From Arcuatula senhousia (Eukaryota > Mollusca > Bivalvia > Mytilida > Mytilidae), in contig OZ020310.1 in assembly GCA_963971305.1 (NCBI GenBank), positions 61,391,017 to 61,455,016 of the forward strand: a DNA stretch of 64,000 nucleotides, given 5' to 3'. This document shows positions 20,522-31,965 of the stretch, piece by piece. The notes under the pieces were generated by a model. It saw only the letters and a program-made list of their open reading frames with translations, had not been told where the DNA came from and did not search any database. Numbering within the stretch: the stretch's first letter is position 1; the number at the start of each line of letters is the position of its first letter. The position numbers were made by a program, and so were the translations under genes.

Positions 20522-20680
20522 CTACAAAAGATATTGAAAATTCCAAACACTACATGATTATGAAGAGCATAGAACAGCAAAAGCAAAATACCAAACTGGG
20601 GAACCAAATTATTACTAAGATGATCCACCTATGTCTGGGGTAGGAAGAATATGAGAATCCATATCGTCACAATTGTCATC

Positions 20681-20790
20681 CATGTTTTTGGTGTTGTCTG
20701 TTTTGGTGATTACTGGTTTTGTCTCTGCCCTTCTGAACTTTTGACATTTGGATACCCCATTGGTACCTCTGCATCTTTCTACAACACGAA
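20681..20790 (+). mobile_element. PLE 3'-end fragment (beta type)
   Basis: ACTGGTTTTGTCTCTGCCCT and GGATACCCCATTGGTACCTC match the beta tail, ending CTGCATCTTTC. It lies next to the retrozyme dimer on the opposite strand. Confidence 0.7.
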
Positions 20791-21359
20791 ATACAGGAAT
20801 GACATTGTAGTTCAAAGCAGCTACTTCAGATCGATAAATTGGAGAGTTCATTTTGAATTTTGCATTTTCAACACCAATATACGTACAAGATCAACCATTG
20901 TAGGGATTTCAAAATCAAAGAAATGCCTGTCATAGTAATAACGAATATGCGGTTCTGTTTATCTTTATCATTCTTTACAAATATTTATGAACTAGCACAA
21001 ACCTACCAGTCATAACGCTATCAGCAGAGTTACCCTTCCACATGATCTAAAAAAACATGTAGGCGACAAACTTTAAACTGCTCATAATACGTTAAAGACA
21101 ACAAGAGGCTATGAACTAAAAACAAAATAAAGAAATGACCGAATATAAAGACCTAAAACATTCCATTTTTTTTAACGAAATAAGTTTTAAAACAACGTTA
21201 TAACAAATGGCATTAGTGCTCGATTGATATTATGTTTAAATAAATAGCCAAGTTAATCATTATTGTTTGGAAACAAAAAAAACAGCATATGTATGAATAA
21301 GACACTCAGATATGAATGATGTTTGATGTAACATATTAATTCATTTAAGACCAAGAAGA

Positions 21360-21830
21360 TCAAGGTGCCAAATTTTTCAATCTCAGTCCAGATATATTGA
21401 TGATGTCCTCTCTGTCAACAACTCTTTGTTTGCTAGATACGTTCTTTATGAGTTAGATATTGAGGAAATCACCACATCTAACTTCTTTACGTCTTTATTT
21501 GTTGCAGAAATTTGACTCGCTTGGTCATCTCAGTACAAATATTCACTACAAAAAGAAATCGGTTTTAACTTTCAAAATATTTATTTTCCTTAACTGAAAA
21601 GCGACATACCGAAGTCACTTTTGAAACAGAAATTGCTAACACAGGATTATGTTGCTCCTCGCTTGCTTTCTTCACTCAAGAATTTTTTACGGTATATACC
21701 GTTGTTGATTTCTGTTTGGTTGATTATGTTTTTCGTGTTTTCACGTGCTGTTCTTGTTTGTGTTAACTGGTTTTGTCGTTGCCCTTTATGAATTTCTTTT
21801 TTTCAACCCATTCGATATGCCATGGCTTGT
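21360..21830 (+). pseudogene. PLE reverse transcriptase and tail relic
   Basis: TCCAGATATATTGATGATG and CTCTCTGTCAACAACTCTTTG give the FRYIDDVLSVNN region. GGTCATCTCAGTACAA matches the HLST segment, and ATGTTGCTCCTCGCTTGC matches the region coding YVAPRLL in the beta copy. GTTAACTGGTTTTGTCGTTG follows as tail sequence. Frameshifts and stops are many. Confidence 0.7.
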
Positions 21831-21989
21831 ACTCATTTTTAGGGTTTTTGACCCGACAACGTTGTCGACTTTTAGATAAAGAAAGTCCGCTTCAAACGGT
21901 ATCGTAGAAAGTTCCATTCGATTTCGACCAAAGGTAGTAAAATTTAGAATTATGCCTGTTTAAATTATTCGTTTTCTTTTAATTAGTTC

Positions 21990-22265
21990 AAAGCACTTTC
22001 TCGTACTACTATGATCACATTGTTATCCATATTATGTCTCACAACCGTGTAGTTGTATCGGTCACTAAGAATGTAGTGGAATATAAGATTTGACGCCATA
22101 AAACCTTTTTAAACCATCCATTTATTTTGAAATGCCTGTACCAAGTTAGGACTATTGCGATCTTCAATTTCCTCGTTTGTCGTTGTTTTGCTATGATATA
22201 TAATTTATGATATATAAGATCGATCCCAGTTCGGTAGATTTGTTGTCAATTTTAGGTATTGCATA
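21990..22265 (+). pseudogene. PLE 3' untranslated relic (alpha type)
   Basis: ATTATGTCTCACAACCGTG, GACGCCATAAAACC, TGAAATGCCTGTACCAAGT and CCCAGTTCGGTAG follow, in order, the region after the reverse transcriptase stop at 52066. Confidence 0.7.
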
Positions 22266-22389
22266 TAATGGTTTTCAGAAGGGGACGTTTAAGTGTTTGA
22301 AAGTTTATTTTTTCTGATTTCTATGGTGATTAACAAGAAATGTGTTTTAATTTGGATGTGTAATTGTGAAATTTAAATTAAATTGAAGA

Positions 22390-22782
22390 TTACACAAGCA
22401 AAATGTGGACCGCGCTTAACGTGCGTCTGACGTATATTAAATGCATGTCATCTTAAGCATATTAAATTGGTATTTTTTAACGCGTTCGTTTGACGCACGT
22501 TAAAAAGTTATCTTGGCAATATTTTTATTTCAAAATAAAACACACTAAATAAATAACTCACTAATTTCATACATTTTCGGAAACTATAACTCTGACGTAT
22601 GGTAAACGTATGTTTGACGCACTTTTAAAGAATGTACGTCTGACATATGTTTTGACAATTATTTGACGTACATTTACCATACGGCGGTTAGAAACATATG
22701 CTAAACAAACTTTTATACATTACGTAAGACGCATGTTTTTTCAAACGTGCGTCAGACCTGTGTCTAAATTTTGCATGTGTAA
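22390..22782. mobile_element. MITE with TGACGCACGTT-rich interior
   Basis: The ends are TTACACAAGCAAAAT at the left and ATTTTGCATGTGTAA at the right. The interior has many inverted copies of GTCTGACGCACGTTT-like motifs and their complements. It is about 393 bp with no ORF. A truncated second copy lies at 29414-29725 (right end TAAATTTTACCTGTGC). Its termini resemble those of the 5434-5786 element. Confidence 0.7.
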
Positions 22783-22854
22783 ACCGTGTGCTTCTTGACT
22801 TAAATATCTTAAAACGCCCGTTTATAATGGTTCACCCTTCATCATATTTGACAA

Positions 22855-23108
22855 GCTAAATTGACCAATAGCAGCACGACTGGTGTGCTATATCAGCTAT
22901 ATCAAGCAGGAACTGTTTCATACTGTTCCGTAGCACCGGAGTTCACTATTGCTACAAAGAGTTTAAGTTGCTGACTGCTGTTCAGTTGAATTTGTGTTTC
23001 TTTGTTTAGTATTTCGTCGTGCTGATCTCGATCATGGTTATTGGTTTTGTCGTTGCCCCTTCTGCCTTGTGACATTCGAATGCCAAATTGGTGCCTCTTT
23101 GCTTCTTT
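22855..23108 (+). mobile_element. PLE 3'-end fragment (beta-like)
   Basis: GACTGGTGTGCTATATC, AGCACCGGAGTTCACTA, GGTTTTGTCGTTGCCCCTTC and TGCCTCTTTGCTTCTTTC match the beta tail in order. It is shared with 29795-30042, so it inserted before copies A and B separated. Confidence 0.7.
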
Positions 23109-24161
23109 CGTTCACTAGTTAAACAAATTGATATACGATTATTGATCAATTTTATTGATTTTTTTATTGTTTAATTCAACGCTTCTTTAGTAATTATAAC
23201 ACAAATATAAGTTTTCATAGCTTCTATACTTTTTGAAGGTTATCGATTTTCTTAGTTTTCGTGTTTGGCGAAGATTCTGCAAATGGATTACTCATACGGA
23301 AGGGAAATTAAACAATTTCATGTATGCTGCAGACATTAGAAACGCTAATATAAGAATCCGCGAAGTGATCCATGTTAATAACGAGAATTAATACGAAAAT
23401 CTAACAGTATATTTAATGGTTCTCTATTTTACTGTCAGAGACATCATATGGATTGGGGCGGTCGAATGTTCAAATCAACAAGGATATATTTTACAGTCTT
23501 TGTATAAAGAATATTTCAAAAGCACTCACCGGTGAAATTTTAAATGTAGTAAGTTTAAAGGTCAATCAAAGCGTCTGACATCTTGAATAAAGCTGTTCTA
23601 CATTAAAAGGTAAGGATGGTAATATTTGTACACGACTTTATTCTACTAATGTTCACAAACTATCATTGTATACCGAGCAATTGATGAATATAAACCAAAT
23701 TAGATTTATAGAAATTAAGAAGAAATTGTTCAAAACTTTTTTTTAAATTTTCAGACTGGTTTATGAACTATTGATCTTATTGATCTATTGACATCTCAGT
23801 TATGAAATCAACCGTTCTAAAATATGCAGATGACGCGAGTTTCCAATTATTGTGGTGTCTGATTTTTCGCTATTACTTGTGTACGAGAAGAATTTTGGTC
23901 TTGTGAATTTCTTAAAACAACTTGAGTATTTCTTATTACAAATTGCAAACCACAAATATGAACAAGACGATAACACAGGTACGCGTGCTTTAATAAATTT
24001 ATTTTCGTCAAAAGTTATAAAAATAATTAATCAGCATTGGTTCCATAAGTGATTGCATTTTGAAAACTTTCATTTTTGCAAACATATAGCAAGATAGTAA
24101 AATATTAATCCTGTTTGATAAAAAAAGATAAAGCAAAATATTGAAAATATTGATAGGTGTA

Positions 24162-24253
24162 AGAATCAGAGGTACCATCGGGGTATCTGAATGTCAAAAG
24201 TCCGAAAGGGCAGAGACAAAACCAGTAAACACCAACAAGAACGGTACAAAATC
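24162..24253 (-). mobile_element. Short PLE tail insertion private to copy A
   Basis: AGAGGTACCATCGGGGTATC and GTCCGAAAGGGCAGAGAC match the beta tail on the minus strand. Copy B is empty here (ATAGGTGTATTCTATACAAT at about 31083-31102). The insertion added about 95 bp and lost about 2 bp, with no obvious target duplication. Confidence 0.72.
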
Positions 24254-24892
24254 AGACAATCTATACAATTTCCTTCCATTGAACCCTACTAAATATTTTT
24301 TTACATCAATAAACATTGATCGAATGATCAATTTTAGTACCCCAAATGTCATTAAAGAATAACAATTAGAAAGAGCATGACAAATTTTATGGTGACTGTA
24401 ATTTGTTCAATATCATATATTTATGGCAAATGCAATGTGAATATCTAAATCCTCGTATTTTCAAAAGGCATTTCTTTATCATATTTTTTTACTTATCTTA
24501 TAAAAAGCGACACTCATTACTTTAAATGAAGATAAAGGAAATGAACAAGAGGTCGACGTGTTACATTCAAACTTAAAATCAAAATAGAAATGATGAAGCG
24601 TTATATTTATCAACTTTCAATAATGAAAAGTTCTATTCCATATTGTCAAGAAAGAAAAGCTCAGATCCGATTTACGTTGGAAATGTTTTATGATATATAT
24701 AACAAATGTGTACATTGCCATGATAAAGGCCAAACAACCTGTTAGATTTGTTTGGTCTATCTTTAACCTAACATCATGCTTAAAACTCATGCTTGAAGAC
24801 AAACAAACAGATATTAAATAAACTGAATAACAAATGATGCATTCACCTGCTAATTTTCTACATAAAAGGCAAATAATTTGACATTTTGTATA

Positions 24893-24955
24893 ATGCCTTG
24901 TAACAACCCGTTTTGCAAACGGGGAGTTTATTGCAAAATGGGTTGTTACAAAGCC
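24893..24955. repeat. Short palindrome, CCCGTTTTGCA arms
   Basis: TGTAACAACCCGTTTTGCA pairs with TGCAAAATGGGTTGTTACA around a short centre. In copies B and C the same position holds a longer element with CCCGTTTTGCAATAA motifs (31735-31965, 50374-50610). This is either a deletion derivative or the founder form. Confidence 0.6.
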
Positions 24956-26404
24956 TTAGCACAGAAACATTTTTGAAAAATGAATTAGTTACCTCTCTTA
25001 CCCTCTTTTGTTCAATTTTGACTTATGGGACTATAAAGTCGGTTCTTGTTCATTATTCATAATATTAGAATTTCTATAGATATCATGTTTCTTAAATGAA
25101 CACGTTTCGGATTTATTATATTATTGCCATAAAGAAAGCGTTTTTATTCTTAACTATCTAATAGTATTGTAAATTTTCTGTTTTAAATTTTGATTTTGTT
25201 TCTGGTTTTTTTCTAAAAGCATTAAAACTCACAATGAGTACACTTTAAAAATTAATCCATAAAAAACGCACATTTAATTTGGAGGTTTTTTTTTCTCTTG
25301 TATGAAGACGCCTTTTAAAACTTAGAAATATAAACTAGTGAACCAAACCATGTATTTAGTTTCAGATATCGTTCAACTGGCATTTTTCATGGTAATCTAA
25401 TATCTCCGTATTTTGTGGTTATCCCCAACTTCAAAATTTGAAATTGCACAAATAGTATGTAGTATTCTTAATCTGTCAATAAAAATTAATAACTGCAAAA
25501 TTCAAATAGAATTTCCAAAAATAACAGAATTTGTACGCCAATCTGGAAAAATTCACTCACAAAAAATACCTGTTATAGGGTATATTAAAATAATGTAAAT
25601 AACCATATGTTTTAATTTAATATTTATACAAATAATCTGTAACCAAATACAATCTATAACAATAATATGTACAGAAATATAATATCCAAACTACTGTCAA
25701 TTAGAACTTTGCATAAATGTTTAACCACAAAATTACTGGCAAAAGGTCATGCGTGTGGCAACTGATGGTTGGTCTGGGACTGTAAACTGCTTGTCAAGGA
25801 ATCTGTGGATAAGTGTTTCACATATTGATTCGATGCAAATATTTTTCTCAGTTTTGATCTAATTGTAAATACTTATGAAACTTGAATATTGTAAAGTTTT
25901 GTAATCTCGAGTATTCCAATCAGCTAGATTATGTTTAAGTGTCAGACAAGTGACTTAAGCTCTTTGACTAGTTGTGCTATCATTTTAGATGATTGTTAAT
26001 GGGTGATACTTAGTTGTGAAAGTAGTTCTTTTCGTACTGTCTTGGCCCTTTAGTCACACAATTTGTTGTTATATAGTTGGTAAATGTAGTTGTGGCCCTT
26101 GTATATTTTTTTATGATGAACCAGGCATTTCCTTATAGTGTTTATTGATTAAAGTGGAAGAATGGTTTTGCGTTGTACTAGAAGTTAATGGTGTGCTTGT
26201 AATTTTCACATATCGATGTAGCTGGTTCGGGTTATTGATTCATACGTCATAAAAGCAGCTCTTGAGTTTGTTTTGGGGGTAAAGGTCGGCCGGCAGCGTT
26301 ATGGGTAGCAGTTTTTAAGTCGGTATTAATTGTACATACAAATGGTTGCACACATATCAAGCAAGGCAAGTTAGCTTGAAAAGCAGTTATTTCTTTTGGA
26401 TTTG
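24956..26404. other. Non-coding stretch
   Basis: No exon with splice framing and no named element. One 61-codon plus frame at 25413-25598 has no features. Confidence 0.5.
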
Positions 26405-27065
26405 ATTGTATGCGTTTTATTTAGAACATGGTCCATCTGCAGAATGGCGAACAGCACCTAATGGCCTCGTTGAAGGCTGCTGGTGCTTGTTCACTTTGTA
26501 TTTTTTTCTAAATTATCGCTTGTTATGTGAGCTGCGTACACTGATTCCACATCTTTTTATTTTCTATTGAAATTATTAGAATTATTCAAAACCGTTTTAA
26601 ACCGTTGATATTCTTTCTTTGAACTGAATCAATTATAAATCATTTGCATTTGCTGCAAAGGTATGTTGCTTATGCGAATTTTACACTGCGAATGATTAAA
26701 TATTCAATCGCTTTAAGATCCGTATACTGGGCATGGGCGTTTATATTAAAAGGGAAGCTCAAATTACAAACTATTATGTTGACAATAAGAGAGATTAATT
26801 GCTTTGTCGTCACACCTTAATATTTGACCAAGTGAACACATGAAATATTAACTAAAATTTTGAAAAAAAAGTTTGATATTCGATATTAAAAGGATAATTT
26901 TATTTTTTTTTTGCAATTCGTTCGTAATGTCGAATTTGTATTCAGATTTACAGGTTTAAAATGTGTCTTGTGTTTTGAAAGATTGATTTTGCAATTGATC
27001 CCTAGCAAATATAAACAAATATAAAAACCACGTGTCCTGTAACAAGCATAGTATTAGTTTTAATA
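26405..27065. repeat. Second block of copy A
   Basis: TGCGTTTTATTTAGAACATG and GCACCTAATGGCCTCG start a stretch that recurs at 32668-33335 and 52783-53450 with moderate divergence. It is the third member of the duplicated segment. Confidence 0.7.
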
Positions 27066-29300
27066 TAACAAAACGAGGTACATTTCTCCAAAGATAGAGT
27101 CACCGATAAGATTTCCGTTTATATCACTAGCTAAAACAAAGCAGAATTCTGTTTACAGGGCTATGGGACATAAGCGATCGTTATATTATATAAGCTATAA
27201 AAAAACTTTTTAAACTTTATTCAGAAATGTGAGAAACTATTTTGCTGATATACATTAGAACAACATGTCAAGAACTAAAACGTGTAGCTCTGACTAAACT
27301 ATTCTTTACTCATTGACAATTAAGTGAATGACTATTAGACTATCTCTTTTAGCCCAATTAACAATTTCACTCGGATTTTTTTGTGATCAAATATCAACAA
27401 TTACTTTATTTATTCTATTATTAAATAATTTATTAAATAAAATATAAGTATTAAATGCACAACACTCGATATTCATTACATCCCCCCTCCCAAAAAAAAA
27501 TGTAGAATTTGTTCAGCTGTAATCTGAAAAGGAAAATGCTCCTCATTTAATAATCAAATGTTTAAACTATAGGACTAGTTAAGAGTCATAAAACTTTCCA
27601 GTTTTAATAGATTATCCTGATCTGCATGGTTTATTGAAAGTCCAAATATACATTTGCTTTTAGTTTGATTTTAGCACATATTCAATTAAACAATCATAAC
27701 AAAACATAGAATATCCTGTTGTTTTAAATCAATGACACTGGACAAATAAGTGTATATTAATTTAATGATAATCTGTTAAAATAAGTCTGACGACTAATGT
27801 CTGATATATTTTTTAAATAGGTCAATTGAACTTTTAACAATTTTAGAAGTGTCAAATTTCACTAACTTTAAAACATTTTACACAAAGCGTCTCGTCAGTC
27901 AAAAGAATATTGATTGATTGGGCGTTGATTTTGAATTATATATGACCTTCGAGGCTATGGGTAAAGTTCATAATAATGTGGTTCTGCCGTGTGGTTAACA
28001 AAACAATCTTTAGATACAATTAAATAGTCACGTACCCCTTCCGTTCCTTGCTTAAGTAAAATAAAAAAAAGTATTTTATCAGGTACTGTTGTCAGCTCTT
28101 ATTGTGTGTAAATTCATGTTAAATGAACATTTTGGTATCTTGTAAGCCTGTTTTGTAGCACATGAAAGCTTTTTTTTTTATATCTTTTAAATATAATGGT
28201 CGACATGTAAACATATAACATTTACACGTTGAATTAATTGCATGCTTACCAATACCGAACTTGCTTTTAATCGAAATACAATTGCTTATTAGGAATAAAA
28301 AGCCGGTTAAATTTCAAAACTAGACAAAAAAATTATACCCTTCTCATCTTCTTAAATTTGCCTGAGATGTAAAAGAAGTTACTTTCTTTGCTTAAATTTA
28401 ATGCAACACGTATTTTGTAAATGGGGTCTTCAATGTCCCTGCTTTAACGTGACTAAATACTGTTTCAACGATCGATAGAATTTAGAAAAGTTATTTGATT
28501 CTATCAATTTCACCTCTACCTCAAAATGGCTTACATTCATATCAATTTTACAGTATGTGTACATCAAAGACTATATATAAAGTTTAAAGAATAGACTGTA
28601 GGAGGACCTAGATAAATTTATGTTTTATCTATTTTTATTATCATTCTTATGATTGAGTCCATTATTTATAATTTCTGCTCTTTCTGTTTTTTGTTTTGGC
28701 AAAGTTATTTAGGTTAAAATCACTAACGCCCTTGCACTTGGCCTCAAACATCGTGGGATTTTAATTATTATAAAAAGTGTTCACCAACATGTCAGTTGTC
28801 CTTACTCGATATACAATTTGAACGCAAAAAACTGTATCGACATAACTGTGCTATCTTCAACAAAATTTATGTGCGGATTGTCCTTATCTAGGTCCTACTA
28901 TACTCAATTTGACCTGATAATAAGCTTTGCATATACTAAGATTGTCTTCATTAAATTTCGAACTGTCCTTATGAACAGGAACAAACAAGATCAATAAATC
29001 CACTACTTTTCTATGATCTATATAAAACAGTTTCGATTTATAAACAATTCCATTGATGCAAATTGACATTTGATTTTAATGTCGTTTAAGCAAGAAAACA
29101 TAACTTATCTCGCAAAAACATATACTCTTTGATGAATAAATATAAACCGGAATTCGCTTTGCATTTCTAATAACGAACTTTAAAAGGATCATTCGGTAAG
29201 TGTAAATGCTGTAATTTTTTTTGCCAATATTTTTCGCAGTCATGCAACCAGTGCAATGTTTCCTGTACTTTTCAACAAGATTTTCATAAAAAAAGGTATT
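27066..29300. other. Non-coding stretch
   Basis: AT-rich, with short frames only (for example 29069-28884 minus, no features). Nothing supported. Confidence 0.5.
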
Positions 29301-29322
29301 TTACCAACTTTCGTGAGATAAA

Positions 29323-29402
29323 GGACGCTTCAAATTCTAGTGTGTCTGCTTCATATTTATATCTTCATCTTGAAATAGATTTTCAAGCAAAACTTAAAAC
29401 AA
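29323..29402 (+). pseudogene. PLE reverse transcriptase relic
   Basis: The plus strand translates to EIKDASNSS then SASYLYLHLEID and AKLKTK. This matches EIKDTTDSRKSASYLDLHLEID of the 41367-42245 copy. It abuts the left edge of duplicated block B at about 29414. Confidence 0.75.
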
Positions 29403-29413
29403 AATGTTGTTTC

Positions 29414-29725
29414 TAACCGCGTACGTTTGACGCACGTTAAAAAGTTATCTTGACAATATTTTTATTTCATAATAAAACACACTAAATAAATAACCCACTA
29501 ATTTCTTACAGTTTAGGAAACTATAACTCTGACGTATGGTAAACGTATGTTTGACGCACGTTTAAAGAATGTACATCTGACATTTGTTTTGACAATTATT
29601 TGACGTACATTTACCATGCGGCGGTTAGAAACATATGTTAACCATACTTTTATACACTACGTCAGACGCACGTTTTTACAAACGTGCGTCAGACGTATGT
29701 CTAAATTTTACCTGTGCAAGGCGTG
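29414..29725. mobile_element. Truncated TGACGCACG-type MITE
   Basis: It matches 22476-22775 and lacks the left terminus found at 22390. GTTTGACGCACGTT and its complement recur through it. Confidence 0.65.
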
Positions 29726-29794
29726 TGTTTCTTGACTTAAATATCTTAAAACGTCCCTTTATAATGGTTCGCCCGTCATCATAATTGACAAGCT

Positions 29795-30042
29795 AAATTG
29801 ACCAATAGCAGCGCGACTGATGTGCTATATCAAGCAGGAAATGTTACATTCTCTTCCGTAGCACCGGAGTTCACTATCGTTACGACGAGTTTGAGTTGCT
29901 GACTGCTGTTTAGTTGCTTTTTGTGTTTCTTTGTTTTGTATTTCTTCGTGCTGAACTCGATCATATGGTTATTGGTTTTGTCGTTGGCCCTTCTGCCTTG
30001 TGACATTCGAATGCCCAATTGGTACCTCTTTGCTTCTTTCGT
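29795..30042 (+). mobile_element. PLE 3'-end fragment (beta-like)
   Basis: This is the ortholog within copy B of the tail at 22855-23108. AGCACCGGAGTTCACTATC and GGTACCTCTTTGCTTC are conserved. Confidence 0.7.
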
Positions 30043-31734
30043 TCACTAGTTAAACAAATTGATATAAGATTATTGATCAATTTTATTGATTTTTTTATTG
30101 TTTAATTCAACGCGTCTTTAGTGATTATAACACAAGTATAAGTTTTCAGAGCTTCTATACTTTTTATAGGTTATCGAATTTCTTATTTTACGTGTTTGGC
30201 CAATATTCTGCTAATGGATTATTCATACGGAAGGGAAATTAAACATTTACATGTATGCTGCAGACATCAGAACCGCTAATGTAAGAATCCACGAAGTGAT
30301 CCATGTTAATAACGAGAATTAATACGAAAATATAACAGTATATTAAATGGTTCTCTATTTTACTGTCAGAGACTTCATATGGATTAGGGTAGTCGAATGT
30401 TATATCTATAGGGATTTATTTGACAGTCTTTGTATAAAGAATATTTCAAAAGCACTCACCGGTGAAATTTTAAATGTAGTAAGTTTTAAGGTCAATCAAA
30501 GCGTCTGACATCTTGAATAAAGCTGTTCTACATTAAAAGGTAAGGATGGTAATATTTGTACATGACTTTATTTTACTAATGATCACAATCTTTCATTGTA
30601 TGCCGAGCAATTGATGAATATAAACCAAATTAGATTTATAGAAATTAAGAAGAAATTGTTCAAAACTTTTTTTTTAATTTTCAGACTGGTTTATGAACTA
30701 TTGATCTTATTGATCTATTGACATCTCAGTTATGAAATCAACCGTTCTAAAATATGCAGATGACGCGAGTTTCCAATTATTGTGGTGTCCGATTTCTAGC
30801 TATTACCTGTGTACGAGACAAATGTTGGTCTTGTGAATTTCTTAAAACAACTTGAGTATTTCTTATTACAAATTACAAACCACAAATATGAAAAAGACGA
30901 TAACACAGGTACGTGGTCTCTAATAAATTTATTCTCGTCAAAAATTATAAAAATAATTAATCAGCATTGGTTCCATAAGTGATTGAATTTTGATAAGTTT
31001 CATTTTTGCAAACATATAGTAAGATAGTAAAATATTTATTCTGTTTGATAAAAAAAGATAAAGCAAAATATTGAACATGTCTATAGGTGTATTCTATACA
31101 ATTTCCTTATATTGTACCCTACTAAATATTTTTTACATCAATGAACATTGATCGAATGATCAATTTTAGTACCCCAAATGGCATAAAAGAATAACAATGA
31201 GAAAGAGCATGACAACATTTATGGTGACTGTAATTTGTTCAATATCATATATTTATGGCAAATGCAATATGAATATCTAAACCCTCGCACTTTCAAAAGT
31301 TATTTCTTTGCCATATTTTGTTTTACCTATTTTATAAAAAACGACACTCAGTACTTAAAATAAAGATAAAGGAAATGAAAAGAGGTCGATGTGTTACATT
31401 CAAAATTAAAATCAAAATAGAAATGATGAAGCGTTCTATCTATCAACTTTCAATAGTGAAAAGTTCTATTCCATATTGTCAAGAAAGAAAAGCTCAGATC
31501 CGATTTACGTTGGTAATGTTTTATGAGATATATATCAATTGTGTATATTGCCACCATAAAGGCCAAACAACCTGTTAGATTTGTTTGGTCTATCTTAAAC
31601 CTAACATCATGCTTAAAATTCATGCTTGAAGACAAACCTACAGATATTAAATAAACTGAATAACAAAAGATGCATTCACCTGTTAATGTTTTACATAAAA
31701 AAGCAAATAATTTGACTTCTTGTATAGTGCCGTT

Positions 31735-31965
31735 TAACAACCGGTTTTGCAATAAACTCCCCGTTTTGCAATAAAAAATATTTTTTATTTGTTTTATTAT
31801 TGTTTATGTATAAAACGGTCCCTAAAGGTAACCAAATAAGTTTAAAGTACAAATTATTGTTTTTTTAACATAATAAAGTATGATTAGAATACTTTATTGC
31901 AAAACGGGTTGATAACATTATTTTGTCGATTTTGCTCAAATCTCCCCGTTTTGCAATAATTTTGG
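31735..31965. repeat. CCCGTTTTGCAATAA inverted element
   Basis: TTTTGCAATAAACTCCCCG at the left and CTCCCCGTTTTGCAATAA at the right, with TTATTGCAAAACGGGTTG between, repeat in both orientations. There is no ORF. The same element is in copy C at 50374-50610. Confidence 0.55.

Larger units (their letters stand above)
20091..20650 (-). mobile_element. Retrozyme: tandem dimer of 358-bp hammerhead unit
   Basis: AACAAAGTTCCAGACAA starts at 20091 and again at 20449. Later landmarks (CTATGTCTGGGGTAGGA) also repeat at exactly 358 bp. The first unit is complete and the second stops near 20650. Each unit carries a hammerhead (20119-20163 intact, 20477-20521 mutated) and the GCACTGCTGGTGGAG...CCCCGAGG module. 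There is no coding capacity. This is the structure of animal retrozymes, which are small non-autonomous retroelements whose RNA self-cleaves to monomers and circularises. Confidence 0.82.
22476..24955. repeat. Segmental duplication copy A
   Basis: This aligns collinearly to 29414-31745, and its right part (from about 23225) also to 49316-50390. It is more diverged than B and C are from each other, with many substitutions. It carries its own private PLE tail insertion (24162-24253). Confidence 0.75.
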
